Positions 34,553 through 43,700 of a stretch of 62,710 nucleotides of DNA are shown here, in pieces. Source of the DNA: Kitasatospora xanthocidica (lineage in GTDB: Bacteria; Actinomycetota; Actinomycetes; Streptomycetales; Streptomycetaceae); NCBI RefSeq assembly GCF_014656195.1, contig NZ_BNBY01000019.1:1-62710 (forward strand). The letters are read 5' to 3'. How positions within the stretch are numbered: position 1 is the stretch's first letter; every line of letters starts with the position of its first letter. Made by a program: the position numbers and the translations under genes. The notes under the pieces are model-generated. The model made no database searches. It was given only the letters and a program-made list of their open reading frames with translations, and was not told where the DNA came from.

Positions 34553-34702
34553 GTGACCCAGTTCCAGCTCGCCGACGGCCGCGGCGGCGTCTTCGAGGAC
34601 CGCGCCACCCCGATCGGCCTGGACCAGATCCTCGGCTACTGGCTGCGCACCCCCGACGCGGACGCCTTCCGCCACGCCCTGCCCCGGGCCCAGAAGCACT
34701 GA
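34553..34702 (+). CDS. 49-residue ORF downstream of the TIR gene
   Basis: A GTG-initiated ORF encoding VTQFQLADGRGGVFEDRATP then IGLDQILGYWLRTPDADAF and ending QKH. It lies 41 nt after the TIR gene, on the same strand, with GC-rich third positions. Its sequence is not repetitive and has a protein-like mix of residues. It could be a small accessory protein or the end of a decayed gene. No clear ribosome site is seen, so confidence is limited. Confidence 0.4.
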   Translation: MTQFQLADGRGGVFEDRATPIGLDQILGYWLRTPDADAFRHALPRAQKH

Positions 34703-34752
34703 CCCCCTCCCCCGACGCCAACCGGCCCGCCCGCCCGCCTGACTCCCCGGCG

Positions 34753-35721
34753 TCAACCGGCCTGCCGCGGTACGGCGGTGGCCCGGGCGTACGCGGCGGC
34801 GCGGATCTGCGAGGGGCCGCAGGCCCACACCATCAGCCGCCCGCCGGTCCGCGCCAGCGGGCGGTCCCAGGACGCACGGACCAACCGGGGCCGCCGCACC
34901 GCGAGTTCGGCCCTGGCCCAGGACGGCAGCAGGTCGATCGAGGCGTTCGTCAGCACCCGGACGGCGGCCCGCTCGCGCCGGCTGCGGCCGAACCCCCGCA
35001 GCAGCCGGAGCACCTCCAGGGCCGGCGGGGTGACCCGCAACTCCGGCCGGATCCCGGCCAGATAGGCCGCCACCTCGGCGCGGGAACGGGGGACGTCGCG
35101 GGCGCCCAGCCGTTCGGCCACCCGCACCGCCTCCGCGTAGTAGCGGTCGGACTCGGCGGCGGTCAGCGGTGTCGCGGCGAAGGCCTGGTAGCCGGTCAGG
35201 AAGCAGTACACCTCGGCCGTGTGCACCCAGGTGAGCAGGTGTGGATCGTCGGCCCGGTAGGGGCGGCCGTCCGGTGCCGTGCCGCTGATCCGGGGGTGGA
35301 TCCGCCGGACGCCCGCGATCGCCCGCTCGGCCGCCGCCGTCGATCCGAGCGTGGTGGTGGTGACGAACCGGGCCGTACGGTTGAGCCGCCCGGTCGGGTC
35401 GGCCCGGAAGTCCGAGTGGGCGTCGACGGCGGCCATCGCGAGCGGGTGCAGGGACTGCAGCAGCAGCGCCGCGAAGCCGCCGACCAGCATCCCGGCCGGG
35501 TGCCCGTGCACCCGCCACACCACGCTGTCCGGGCCGAAGAGGCCCGGGTCGCCGGCCGGGCGGTCGTAGCGCTCCAGGTGGAGGTCCTGGCCGTGCACGG
35601 TCGCGTTGATCTCGGCCAGCAGCCTGGCACGCAGCGCGGCGAGCGGCGAGCGCGGCCCGGTCGACGCGCCTGACGGCCCGCTGCCGTTCGTGACTCCGGC
35701 CCCGCTTCCCGACCCCACCAT
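34753..35721 (-). CDS. MpaB-family (DUF2236) oxygenase
   Basis: A 322-residue protein of the oxygenase MpaB / latex-clearing-protein-like family: VVWRVHGHPAGMLVGGFAALLLQSLHPLAMAAV, RLNRTARFVTTTTLGS, AVRVLTNASIDLLP, and HTAEVYCFLTGYQAFA. Conserved His residues in the first helices would bind heme b. Family members include heme enzymes that cleave polymers or alkenes and fungal MpaB of mycophenolic acid synthesis. GGAGGGG precedes the ATG at 35721. It is divergent from a secreted phosphoesterase; an inverted repeat AACTTG-6-CAAGTT lies in the spacer. Confidence 0.9.
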   Translation of the reverse strand: MVGSGSGAGVTNGSGPSGASTGPRSPLAALRARLLAEINATVHGQDLHLERYDRPAGDPGLFGPDSVVWRVHGHPAGMLVGGFAALLLQSLHPLAMAAVDAHSDFRADPTGRLNRTARFVTTTTLGSTAAAERAIAGVRRIHPRISGTAPDGRPYRADDPHLLTWVHTAEVYCFLTGYQAFAATPLTAAESDRYYAEAVRVAERLGARDVPRSRAEVAAYLAGIRPELRVTPPALEVLRLLRGFGRSRRERAAVRVLTNASIDLLPSWARAELAVRRPRLVRASWDRPLARTGGRLMVWACGPSQIRAAAYARATAVPRQAG

Positions 35722-35815
35722 GGCCACCCCTCCCCACCCCTTCCCGCCCCGGCCCCCACCGTACCGCCGGTGCCGCCCGGTCCCGCCACCGCTGCCGGCA
35801 CACGCCCCCTGCCCG

Positions 35816-35833
35816 AACTTGTCTGACCAAGTT
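35816..35833. promoter_or_regulatory. Inverted repeat in the MpaB/phosphoesterase spacer
   Basis: AACTTG and CAAGTT form perfect 6-bp arms around 6 nt, 95 nt from the MpaB start and 106 nt from the phosphoesterase start. This looks like a TetR-type operator, but no regulator gene is adjacent. Confidence 0.55.
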
Positions 35834-35938
35834 TGCTCGACATTCCCCCGCAGGACAGCCCCGCCCGATACCTCTGTCCCACCCCCTGGCGCACCGCCGG
35901 GGGTTCCCACCCTCACCACGACGACACGAGGTACCCCC

Positions 35939-37753
35939 ATGCGACTGCGCTGGAGCACCGTCGGCGGGCTGCTCGCCACCCTCCCCCTGGTCGGCGCGCT
36001 GACCGTCGCCGTCCCCGCCACCGCCTCGGCGGCGGGCGGCAGCGGCAACCTGATCGTCAACGGCGACGCGGAGGCCGGCGGCTACTGCACCGGCGACTGG
36101 AGCGCCGCCTCCACCGTGCCCGGCTGGACGGTCCAGGCCGGCGGCATCGACGCCGTCTGCCACACGGCGGGCTCCTTCGGCCTGCCGGACGACGGCCGCA
36201 CGCCCGGCAAGGCCTTCTTCGGGCCGGGCAACTTCGGTGACGGCTCCATGGCCCAGACCGTCGACCTCTCCTCGGCGGCCGCCGCCATCGACGGCGGCGG
36301 GGTGCACTACAACCTCTCCGGCTGGCTGGGCGGTTGGACCGTCTACGGCGGATACGCCGCCGTCAGCCTGCACTTCCGGGACGCCGGCGGCCGTCCGCTC
36401 GGCGCGACCGCCAAGCTGCCGACCGTCTCGGCGAGCGACCGCGGCCTGAGCACCCGGTTCCTCTCCCGCAGCGCCACCGGGGCCGTCCCGGCGGGCACCC
36501 GGTCCGTCCAGGTCGAGGTGCAGTTCCTGTCCACCACGAACGAGACCGGCTACCTGGACAACCTCTCGCTCACCCTCGACACCCCGGTCGCCGCGCCCGC
36601 GCCGGTGGCCCCGCCGGCGTCCCGAGTGCCGGGCTACGACCACGTGTTCGTCGTCATGATGGAGAACACCGACTACTCCCAGATCATGAACGACCCCGCG
36701 GACACTCCGTTCATCCACAGCCTGATGTCCCAGGGCGCCACCCTCACCGACTCCCACGGCGTCTACCACCCGAGCGACGAGAACTACCTCGCCGTCGCCG
36801 GCGGCGACACCTACGCCAAGGGCGCCACCTACTGGCCGAACATCAACTCCCCCCAGCGCAACCTCGGCGACACCGTCGAGGACGCCGGCAAGACCTGGAA
36901 GGCCTACGAGCAGGGCATGGGCACGCCCTGCAACACCACCAAGACCTACGACAGCTACTTCATGCCCGACGACGCTCCGTTCATCAACTACACCGACATC
37001 AGCGGCAATCCGGCCCGCTGCGCGGCACACCTCGTCGACACCTCGCAGCTCACCACCGACCTGAAGTCGGCCGCCACCACCCCGAGCTTCTCCTGGATCG
37101 CCGCCGACGACTACTACGACGGCGAGGCCTCCGGCAACGGCAGCGCCACCAGCCTGAAGACGCAGGACGGCTGGCTGCAGCAGACCCTCGCCCCCGTCCT
37201 GTCCTCCCCGGCCTGGACCCAGCAGCGCTCGCTGCTCCTGCTCACCTGGGACGAGAGCCAGTCCGAGGCCTACAACCACCTCGCCACCGTCGTGGTCGGC
37301 TCCCAGGGCACCGTCCCGGCCGGCACCAGCAGCCCGCTGCACTACGACCACTACGGCATCGGCCGCACCATCGAGTCGGCCCTCGGCCTGCCGGGCCTGA
37401 CCGGCAACGACACCTACGCGACGCCGCTGAACGCCGCCTTCGCGCCGTCCACCGCGACCCGGCCGACCCTGACCGGCGACCTCGACGCCGTGACGGCCGG
37501 CGGAAACGTCACCCTCCGCTACGCCCTGCCGGACACCTCGCAGGCCGGGGCGAAGAACTGGGTCGGCCTCTACCCGTCCGGCGTCACCCCCGGCTCGCGC
37601 TCCGCGCTGACCTGGGCCTACACCCCGAACCAGAGCGGCGCCGTCACCTTCTCCACCGGCAAGCTCAACGGCGCGGGCGCGTACGACGCCTACTACCTCG
37701 CCAACGACGGCTACACGGTGCTGGCCGGGCCGTTCCCGCTGACCGTCGGCTGA
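35939..37753 (+). CDS. Secreted phosphoesterase (acid phosphatase/phospholipase C-like)
   Basis: A 604-residue exported protein with a signal peptide (MRLRWSTVGGLLATLPLVGA, cleavage near ASAA). Residues about 35-220 form a beta-sandwich binding-type module (NLIVNGDAEAGG, NLSGWLGGWTVYGGYA, YLDNLSLTLD). The catalytic domain follows: HVFVVMMENTDYSQI, with the metal-binding Glu-Asn of the phosphoesterase family, DSHGVYHPSDENYLAVAGG, SFSWIAADDY and LLTWDESQ. A C-terminal Ig-like region ends the protein. It should cleave phosphomonoesters or phosphodiesters outside the cell. It terminates at a strong hairpin. Confidence 0.9.
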   Translation: MRLRWSTVGGLLATLPLVGALTVAVPATASAAGGSGNLIVNGDAEAGGYCTGDWSAASTVPGWTVQAGGIDAVCHTAGSFGLPDDGRTPGKAFFGPGNFGDGSMAQTVDLSSAAAAIDGGGVHYNLSGWLGGWTVYGGYAAVSLHFRDAGGRPLGATAKLPTVSASDRGLSTRFLSRSATGAVPAGTRSVQVEVQFLSTTNETGYLDNLSLTLDTPVAAPAPVAPPASRVPGYDHVFVVMMENTDYSQIMNDPADTPFIHSLMSQGATLTDSHGVYHPSDENYLAVAGGDTYAKGATYWPNINSPQRNLGDTVEDAGKTWKAYEQGMGTPCNTTKTYDSYFMPDDAPFINYTDISGNPARCAAHLVDTSQLTTDLKSAATTPSFSWIAADDYYDGEASGNGSATSLKTQDGWLQQTLAPVLSSPAWTQQRSLLLLTWDESQSEAYNHLATVVVGSQGTVPAGTSSPLHYDHYGIGRTIESALGLPGLTGNDTYATPLNAAFAPSTATRPTLTGDLDAVTAGGNVTLRYALPDTSQAGAKNWVGLYPSGVTPGSRSALTWAYTPNQSGAVTFSTGKLNGAGAYDAYYLANDGYTVLAGPFPLTVG

Positions 37754-37772
37754 CGGTCGGTCCCCCACGCGT

Positions 37773-37809
37773 CCGGCCCCGGCGGCGCTTCGAGCGTCGC
37801 CGGGGCCGG
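37773..37809. terminator. Bidirectional hairpin terminator
   Basis: A perfect 12-bp stem (CCGGCCCCGGCG with complement), extended by a 4-bp inner stem after one mismatch, sits between convergent genes. Confidence 0.85.
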
Positions 37810-37841
37810 ACGGTGCGGACGGTCGCTCGCCCGCCCGGGCG

Positions 37842-38483
37842 TCAGGGGCAGTGCTTCCAGGCGAGGTGGTAGACGGTGTTGATGTTGCCGTCCGTCGAGT
37901 CCATCGTCATGAAGCTGGTGCTCCGGGTCGGGTCCGAGCTGCCGGCCGAGACCCGCAGTTCGGTGTTGATGTTGAAGTTGCGCTCCTCGCCGCAGGGGGC
38001 CCAGACCAGGGCCGCGACGTCGACGGTGTCGGTGGCCTGCCAGCTGTCGTCCTGCGGGCCGTTGAACCGGTGGGACGCGTAGGTGGTCTGGGCCTGGCCC
38101 TGGAAGTAGTAGTTGGCCCGTTCGGTGCCGTTCGCGCCCTTCTCCAGGTGGGCGAAGCCGCGGTAGTCGGCGGAGGCGATCGCGTAGGTGAAGCCCTGCG
38201 GGACGTGCACCCGCAGGTCGAGCTGGCAGTTCTTCCGGAAGTCGGTCGGCTTCGAGCCCAGCCCGACCTGGGCGAGGTAGTCGCTGTAGGTGACGGTGAA
38301 GGCGGTGTTGTCCGGGGAGACGGCCACCGCGGCCGTCCCGGCCGGACAGCCGGAGCCGTTGACGGTCGCGACGTCGATGACGATCCGGTCCGGCGGGGTC
38401 GGGAGCGAGTCGACGCCGAAGGCCGACGAGCCGGACAGTGAGGCGGCGACGGCGGCCGCGGCGGCCAGCACGCGGAGCAGCAT
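37842..38483 (-). CDS. Secreted DUF4360 protein
   Basis: A 213-residue exported protein. The signal peptide is MLLRVLAAAAAVAASLSGSSAFG. The mature part has the DUF4360 pattern: IDVATVNGSGCPAGTAAVAVSPDN, FTVTYSDYLAQVG, KNCQLDLRVHVPQGFTYAIASADYRG and terminal CP, with four Cys likely forming disulfides. The family is of unknown function and frequent in actinomycetes and fungi. GAAGGGAAG supports the start at 38483. Confidence 0.9.
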   Translation of the reverse strand: MLLRVLAAAAAVAASLSGSSAFGVDSLPTPPDRIVIDVATVNGSGCPAGTAAVAVSPDNTAFTVTYSDYLAQVGLGSKPTDFRKNCQLDLRVHVPQGFTYAIASADYRGFAHLEKGANGTERANYYFQGQAQTTYASHRFNGPQDDSWQATDTVDVAALVWAPCGEERNFNINTELRVSAGSSDPTRSTSFMTMDSTDGNINTVYHLAWKHCP

Positions 38484-38503
38484 GGGCTTCCCTTCGATCG
38501 AGC

Positions 38504-38592
38504 ACGGAGTCCGGGCAGGGAGTCCGAGCGCGGAGTCGAGTACGACCTCCGAGGACGACGTCCGAGCGCGGAGTCCGAGGACGGAGTCGGAA
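38504..38592. repeat. Degenerate GGAGTCCGAG repeats upstream of the DUF4360 gene
   Basis: Several copies of (GCGC)GGAGTCCGAG and variants occupy the upstream region. The gap 38484-38930 holds no gene; it also contains TGACAT-4-ATGTCA (38638-38653), a possible operator. Confidence 0.6.
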
Positions 38593-38840
38593 CCGGGGGC
38601 GGCGCGGTGCGGTGCGGCACCCGGCACCCTCTCGATTTGACATGGATATGTCAGCACAACAACGGGCCGCTGCCCAGGGGTGCGGCACCGGAAGAAGCGG
38701 TGGCCCGACCCCAGTCGCCACGCGGGCGAACTCCGGCCCCACGAACCCGAGTTCGTCAGCCGGTGACGGACGGCGACGGCGGTCGGGAACGGAGCGTGAC
38801 GAGGTCAGGGACCGTCAACTGCCGCACCGCCCGTACCCGG

Positions 38841-38868
38841 TTGCAGCAGTACGCGGGGCTGCCATAGT
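38841..38868 (+). promoter_or_regulatory. Possible promoter of the lanthipeptide operon
   Basis: TTGCAG (38841-38846) and CATAGT (38863-38868) are 16 nt apart, 63 nt before the precursor ATG. Match is moderate. Confidence 0.4.
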
Positions 38869-38930
38869 GGAACTGAGTGGACATACCCGGCAACCATGTC
38901 CAGAGGCAACCGGCTCCAGAGGGTTGCACC

Positions 38931-39332
38931 ATGAACGACAGACACGTACACACCGGAATCAGCGACGACCAGTTCGACCTGGACATCCGGGTCAAGGTGG
39001 TCACCAAGGCCGTCGACAGCTTCGCCACCAAACGGGGTGAGACCGCCAGCTGCGCCAGCACCTGCGGCGACGAGTGCACCAACAGCTGCGCCAGTACCTG
39101 CGGCGAGGAATGCGCCACCATCAGCGTCCCGGTCGCCGCCGGCGAGACCGAGACCTGTGCGACCTGCGGCTCCTGCACCTCGGAGTGCGACACCGTCCCG
39201 GTCAAGTTCTACGAGGACCACTACCTCCTGGAGATCAGTCAGGTCCACGCCGACGGCGTGGTCCGCAGGGTCGCCGGGGACCAGGTCATCCGCCGCGTCG
39301 AGCGCGAACCCCGGCCGGCCGGGGACGGCTGA
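38931..39332 (+). CDS. FxLD-type lanthipeptide precursor with repeated core and C-terminal tail
   Basis: A 133-residue precursor. The leader carries FDLDIRV (15-21), the FxLD signature. The Cys-rich part spans 40-86 with ten Cys: SCASTCGDECTN (40-51) and SCASTCGEECAT (52-63) are a direct repeat at protein and DNA level (36 bp), and CATCGSCTSEC (76-86) is a third variant after a linker. Ser and Thr next to Cys can be dehydrated and cyclised. Unlike the short FxLD precursors I know, a 47-residue tail (VPVKFYEDHYLLEISQVH onward) without Cys follows. GAGGG 7 nt ahead supports the ATG. Its stop overlaps the LanC start (TGATG). The peptide should be modified by the LanB and LanC enzymes encoded next. 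Confidence 0.85.
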   Translation: MNDRHVHTGISDDQFDLDIRVKVVTKAVDSFATKRGETASCASTCGDECTNSCASTCGEECATISVPVAAGETETCATCGSCTSECDTVPVKFYEDHYLLEISQVHADGVVRRVAGDQVIRRVEREPRPAGDG

Positions 39333-40687
39333 TGACCGTAGCGGCACGCCGGGCCGCCCGGTGGCGGCCCGCGGTGGGTGCCCCGCGCGCCGACGCCGCC
39401 CGTGCCGCCGCCGAGGACGTGCTCGCCCGGCTGCGCGACCCCGACGCCGCCGAGGCGGCGGGCCGCGCGGGCACGCGGCGGGGGCGTCCGCACTGGACCC
39501 CGTACAGCACCGCGCAGGGCGGCTGCGGCCTCGCCCTGGCCTTCGGGCACCTCGACCGCTGCCGGCCCGGCGAGGGCTGGGACCTGGTGGCCCACCGTCA
39601 CCTCGCCCGGGCCGTCGAGCGGACCGCGCGGGACCCGGTCACCGGGCTGGGCCTCTTCGCCGGCCTCGCCGGGATGGCCTTCACCACCGCCTACCTCGCC
39701 GGCGGCCAGGACCGGTACCGGAGCCTGCTCGACGACATCGACCGCGGCCTGTACGACCGGATCCCCCACCGGATCCCCGGCGACGACGGGCAGGGCCTCG
39801 CCGTCGGCACCTTCGACCTGGTGTCCGGCTGGACCGGCGTCGCCGCCTACCTCCACTCCCGGCCGCCCGGGCCCGAGCGGAACCGCACGCTCGCCACCCT
39901 GCTCGCCCGGCTGGTCGACCTCTGCCGGGCCCCCCGGGAACCGGACGGGATGCCCGCCTGGCACACCCCGCACGCCCTGATCGCCGACGACGGCATGCGC
40001 GCCCGGTACCCGGCCGCGATCGCCAACTGCGGCCTGGCGCACGGCGTCACCGGCCCGCTCGCGCTGCTCGCGCTCGCCCACGCCGACGGCCCGGTGGTCC
40101 CGGGGCACACCGAGGCGATCCACCGGGCCGCGGCCTGGCTCCGCGCCCGGCACGTCGACGGCCCCCGGGGCGGCGGCTACCCGGCGGTCGTCGCGTACCC
40201 GGCGGCGGGCGACGAGCCGGGCACCGCCGAACAGCCGCCCGCGCCGTCGCCGGCCCGCGACGCCTGGTGCTACGGCAGTCCCGGCGTCGCCCGCGCCCTG
40301 TGGCTGGCCGGCACCGCCCTGGGCGACCGCGGCCTCACCGACGCGGCCACCGACGCCCTGCGGACCGTCCTCGCCCGCCCGGTCCCCTGGCGCCGGATCG
40401 ACTCGCCCGGCTTCTGCCACGGCGTCGCGGGCCTGCTGCAGATCACCCTCCGGTTCGCCGCCGACACCGGGGACGGGACGATCCGCGCGGGGGCCGGCCG
40501 CCTGGTCGACCAGCTGCTCGCCGCGTACCGGCCGCGATCGCCGTACGGCTACCGCAGTGTCGAGCCCGACGGGAGCCGTGCGGACCGGGTCGGCCTGCTG
40601 GAGGGCACTCCCGGGATCGCCCTCGTCCTGCTGGCCGCCGCCACCCCCGAACCGCCCGCCTGGGACCGGTTCTTCCTGCTCTCCTGA
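39332..40687 (+). CDS. Lanthionine synthetase C-like cyclase (LanC)
   Basis: A 451-residue LanC-like cyclase. The alpha/alpha barrel repeats are visible (GLGLFAGLAGMAFTTAYL, FDLVSGWTGVAAYL, ANCGLAHGVTGPLALLAL). The zinc ligands are Cys313 in WCYGSPGV and Cys362-His363 in FCHGVAGLL, all conserved, so the enzyme should be active. It catalyses Michael-type addition of Cys thiols to dehydroamino acids to make (methyl)lanthionine rings. Start overlaps the precursor stop by one base, indicating translational coupling. LanB follows after 16 nt. Confidence 0.93.
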   Translation: MTVAARRAARWRPAVGAPRADAARAAAEDVLARLRDPDAAEAAGRAGTRRGRPHWTPYSTAQGGCGLALAFGHLDRCRPGEGWDLVAHRHLARAVERTARDPVTGLGLFAGLAGMAFTTAYLAGGQDRYRSLLDDIDRGLYDRIPHRIPGDDGQGLAVGTFDLVSGWTGVAAYLHSRPPGPERNRTLATLLARLVDLCRAPREPDGMPAWHTPHALIADDGMRARYPAAIANCGLAHGVTGPLALLALAHADGPVVPGHTEAIHRAAAWLRARHVDGPRGGGYPAVVAYPAAGDEPGTAEQPPAPSPARDAWCYGSPGVARALWLAGTALGDRGLTDAATDALRTVLARPVPWRRIDSPGFCHGVAGLLQITLRFAADTGDGTIRAGAGRLVDQLLAAYRPRSPYGYRSVEPDGSRADRVGLLEGTPGIALVLLAAATPEPPAWDRFFLLS

Positions 40688-40703
40688 CCGCCCGCCCGCG
40701 ACC

Positions 40704-43700
40704 ATGACCACCGACACCCCCCACCTGGACGGCGCCCGGCGACGGCCCACCACCCCGCCGAGCCGCTACCGCGCCCTCGACTTCGTGATGATCCGCGCGC
40801 CGATCCTGCCCGTCACCCGCTACCCCGTGCCCGACGCCCCCGGCCCGGAACCCTGCACCACACGGGTCCGGGAGGACGAACTCGCCCGCTGCTCCGTCGC
40901 CGTCTCCTCCCTGCCGCTGGCGAGCGCGCTGCAACGCCCGCCGGCCGGCGACCGCGACCGCCGGCACCTCGAATCGAGCCTGCTGCGCTACCTCGTCCGG
41001 CTCAGCACCCGCCCCACCCCGTTCGGGCTCAGCGCCGGCGCCGCCCTGGGGCGCTGGGGGCCGGTCACCGACGTCCGGCTGGCCGACGACCGGCCGCCCG
41101 AACTCCACGCCCGGCTCGACATGCACGCCCTGCTGCACCTCGTCACCACCTTGGAAGCGACCCCGCCGATCCGCCGGGCGACCCGGGTCATCGCCAACCC
41201 GGCGGTCCTGCACCGGGCCGGGCGGGTCACCCTGAGCGGCGTCGAGGCGCCCCGGACGGCGGCCGGCGGCGAGAACGTCACCCTCCGGGCCACCGGCGCC
41301 GTGCTGCGCGCCCTCGCCCTCGCCCGCTCCCCGATCGGCCACGCCGACCTCGCCGCCGACCTGCTGGGGACCGTACCCGGGGCGACCCCCGACAAGGTCG
41401 ACGAACTGCTCCACCGGCTGTGGCGGCACGGCTTCCTGCTGACCGACCTCCAGCCGCCGCTGACCCACCTCGACCCGGCCGGACACGTGCTCGACCGGCT
41501 CGGCCGGATCCCGGCGGCCGCCGCCGCCCACGCCGACCTGTCCGCGCTGCTCGCCGCGATCCAGGACTGGCAGAAGCAGCCCCCCGGCAGCGGCGCCGAC
41601 ACCTTCCCCGCACTCGCCGACCACGCCCGCCGGGTCACCGGCCTCGACACCGGAACGCCCCTCCAGGTCGACACCACGCTGCCCCTCGCGGCCGGCCGGA
41701 TCTCCCGCAAGGTCGCCGACGCCGCCGTCCGCGCCGCCGACCTGCTGCTCCGGCTCAGCCCCTACCCGGACGGTCCGCCGCACATCGCCGCCTACCGGCG
41801 CGCCTTCGCGACCCGCTACGGCACCGACCGCGACGTGCCCGTCCTCGAACTCCTCGACCCCGTCACCGGCCTCGGCACCCCGCCGCCCACCGTCGCCGCG
41901 CCCCTCGACCTCACCCGGGCCGAAACGCTGCACCGCCTCGCCACCGAGGCGCTGCACGACCACCGGGACGTCGTCGACCTCGACCGGTCCACCCTCGACC
42001 GGCTCACCCTCCGGGAGGCCGACCCGACCCGGCTGCCGCTCTCGCTCGACCTCTACGCCACCGTCGCCGCCCCGTCCGCCGCCGCCGTCGACGCGGGCGA
42101 GTTCCTGCTGGTGGTGGGCGCCAACATCGGCGCCGGAGCCGCCGGACGCAACCTCGGCCGCTTCGCCGGCATGCTGCCCGGCGCCGTCCCCGCCCTCGCC
42201 GAGGCCGTCGCCGCGGAACGGGCCCTGGACCCCGGGCGGGTCCTCGCCGAACTGGTCTACCTCCCGGAGAAGGCCCGCTCCGCCAACGTGGTCGTCCGCC
42301 CCACCGTCCGCGACCACGAGGTCGGCATCCGGACCAGCGCCGCCGACGGGCCGGCCCGCTTCATCCCGCTCGACGAACTCGCGGTCCGGATCACCGACGG
42401 CAGGTTCGCCCTGGCCTGGGACGACGGCACCGGGGCCGTCCGGGAGGTCGCCGTCTGCGCCGGGCACATGCTCAACCACAGCCGCGCACCCGCCGTCTGC
42501 CGCTTCCTCGCCGACCTGAGCCACGACCGCACCGCCCTGCTCACCGGCTTCGACTGGGGCCCGGCCCGCGGCTTCCCCCGCCTCCCCCGGATCACCAGCG
42601 GCCGGATCGTCCTGCGCCCCGCCCAGTGGCGGATCGACCACACCACGGCCGCCCGGCTCACCGCCCACCCGGACGGCTTCCCCACCGCCTTCGAAGCCTG
42701 GCGCCGGCGCTGGCAGCTGCCCCGCCACGCCTACCTGAGCAGCAGCGACGAGGCCGCGGACCACCGCCTCCTGCTCGACACCACCGGGCGCTCCCACACC
42801 GAGGAGGTCCGCCGCGCCCTGGCCCACCTGCCGCCCGGCGGCGCCGTCGTCCTCCAGGAGCCCCTCCCCGGACTCGACCACGCCTGGGCCACCGGCCCGG
42901 ACGGCCCCCACCTCGTGGAGCTCGTCGTCTCCATGACCCGCCGCGCCGCCGCCCCGCCGGCGCCACCACCCCGGCCCCGCCCCGCCCCGGTCAGCCGGGC
43001 CGACCGGCTACGGCCCCCTGGCAGCGACTGGACCTACCTCAAGCTCTACGGCGACCGCCAGGAGGAGGACGCCCTGCTCGCCGGCGCCGTCCGGGACCTG
43101 GTCGCCGACCTGACGGGGCACACCGACCGCCGGGTCTTCCTGCGCTACGCCGACCCCGACCCCCATCTGCGGCTCCGGCTGCGCGGCGACCCCGGTCGGC
43201 TCCTCCCGGCGCTCGGCGACTGGGCGGGTGCCCTGCTGGCCGACGGGTACCTGACCCGGTTCGGCTTCGACGTCTACGACCGGGAGGTCGAACGCTACGG
43301 CGGCCTCGCCGGCCTGGACGCCGCCGAGGAGCTCTACACCGCCGACAGCCAGGCCGTCCTCGACCTGCTCGCCCTGCGCCACGGCGGGCGGCTGCCGCTC
43401 GACGACACCGCGCTCGCGCTGCTCAGCATCGACGACCTGCTGGCGGGCGTCGGCCTGGACGAGCCGGCCCGGCTGCTCCTCTACCGGCGCCGCTCCCTCC
43501 GCGAACGCCTCGCCGGCGCCGAATTCCGCGCCCGCCAGGCCGAGTTCCGCGAGCTGCTGACCACCCCGCCGCCACCCGTCGTGGCCGCCGTCCTCGCCGA
43601 ACGCCGCCGGCTGCTGGCCCCCGTCGCCGCCCGGCTCGCCGACCTGGACCGGCACGGCCTGCTGGCCCGCCCGCTCCCGGAGCTCTGCGACAGCTACGTC

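Noticed and set aside
34481..37768. A 1095-codon open frame on the minus strand
   Set aside because: It is antisense to the phosphoesterase and crosses the MpaB gene; its product is Gly/Arg/Val low complexity. It results from high GC, not coding.
40443..42911. An 822-codon minus-strand frame
   Set aside because: Antisense to LanC and LanB, which have clear motifs; the product is Gly/Glu/Val-rich without domains.
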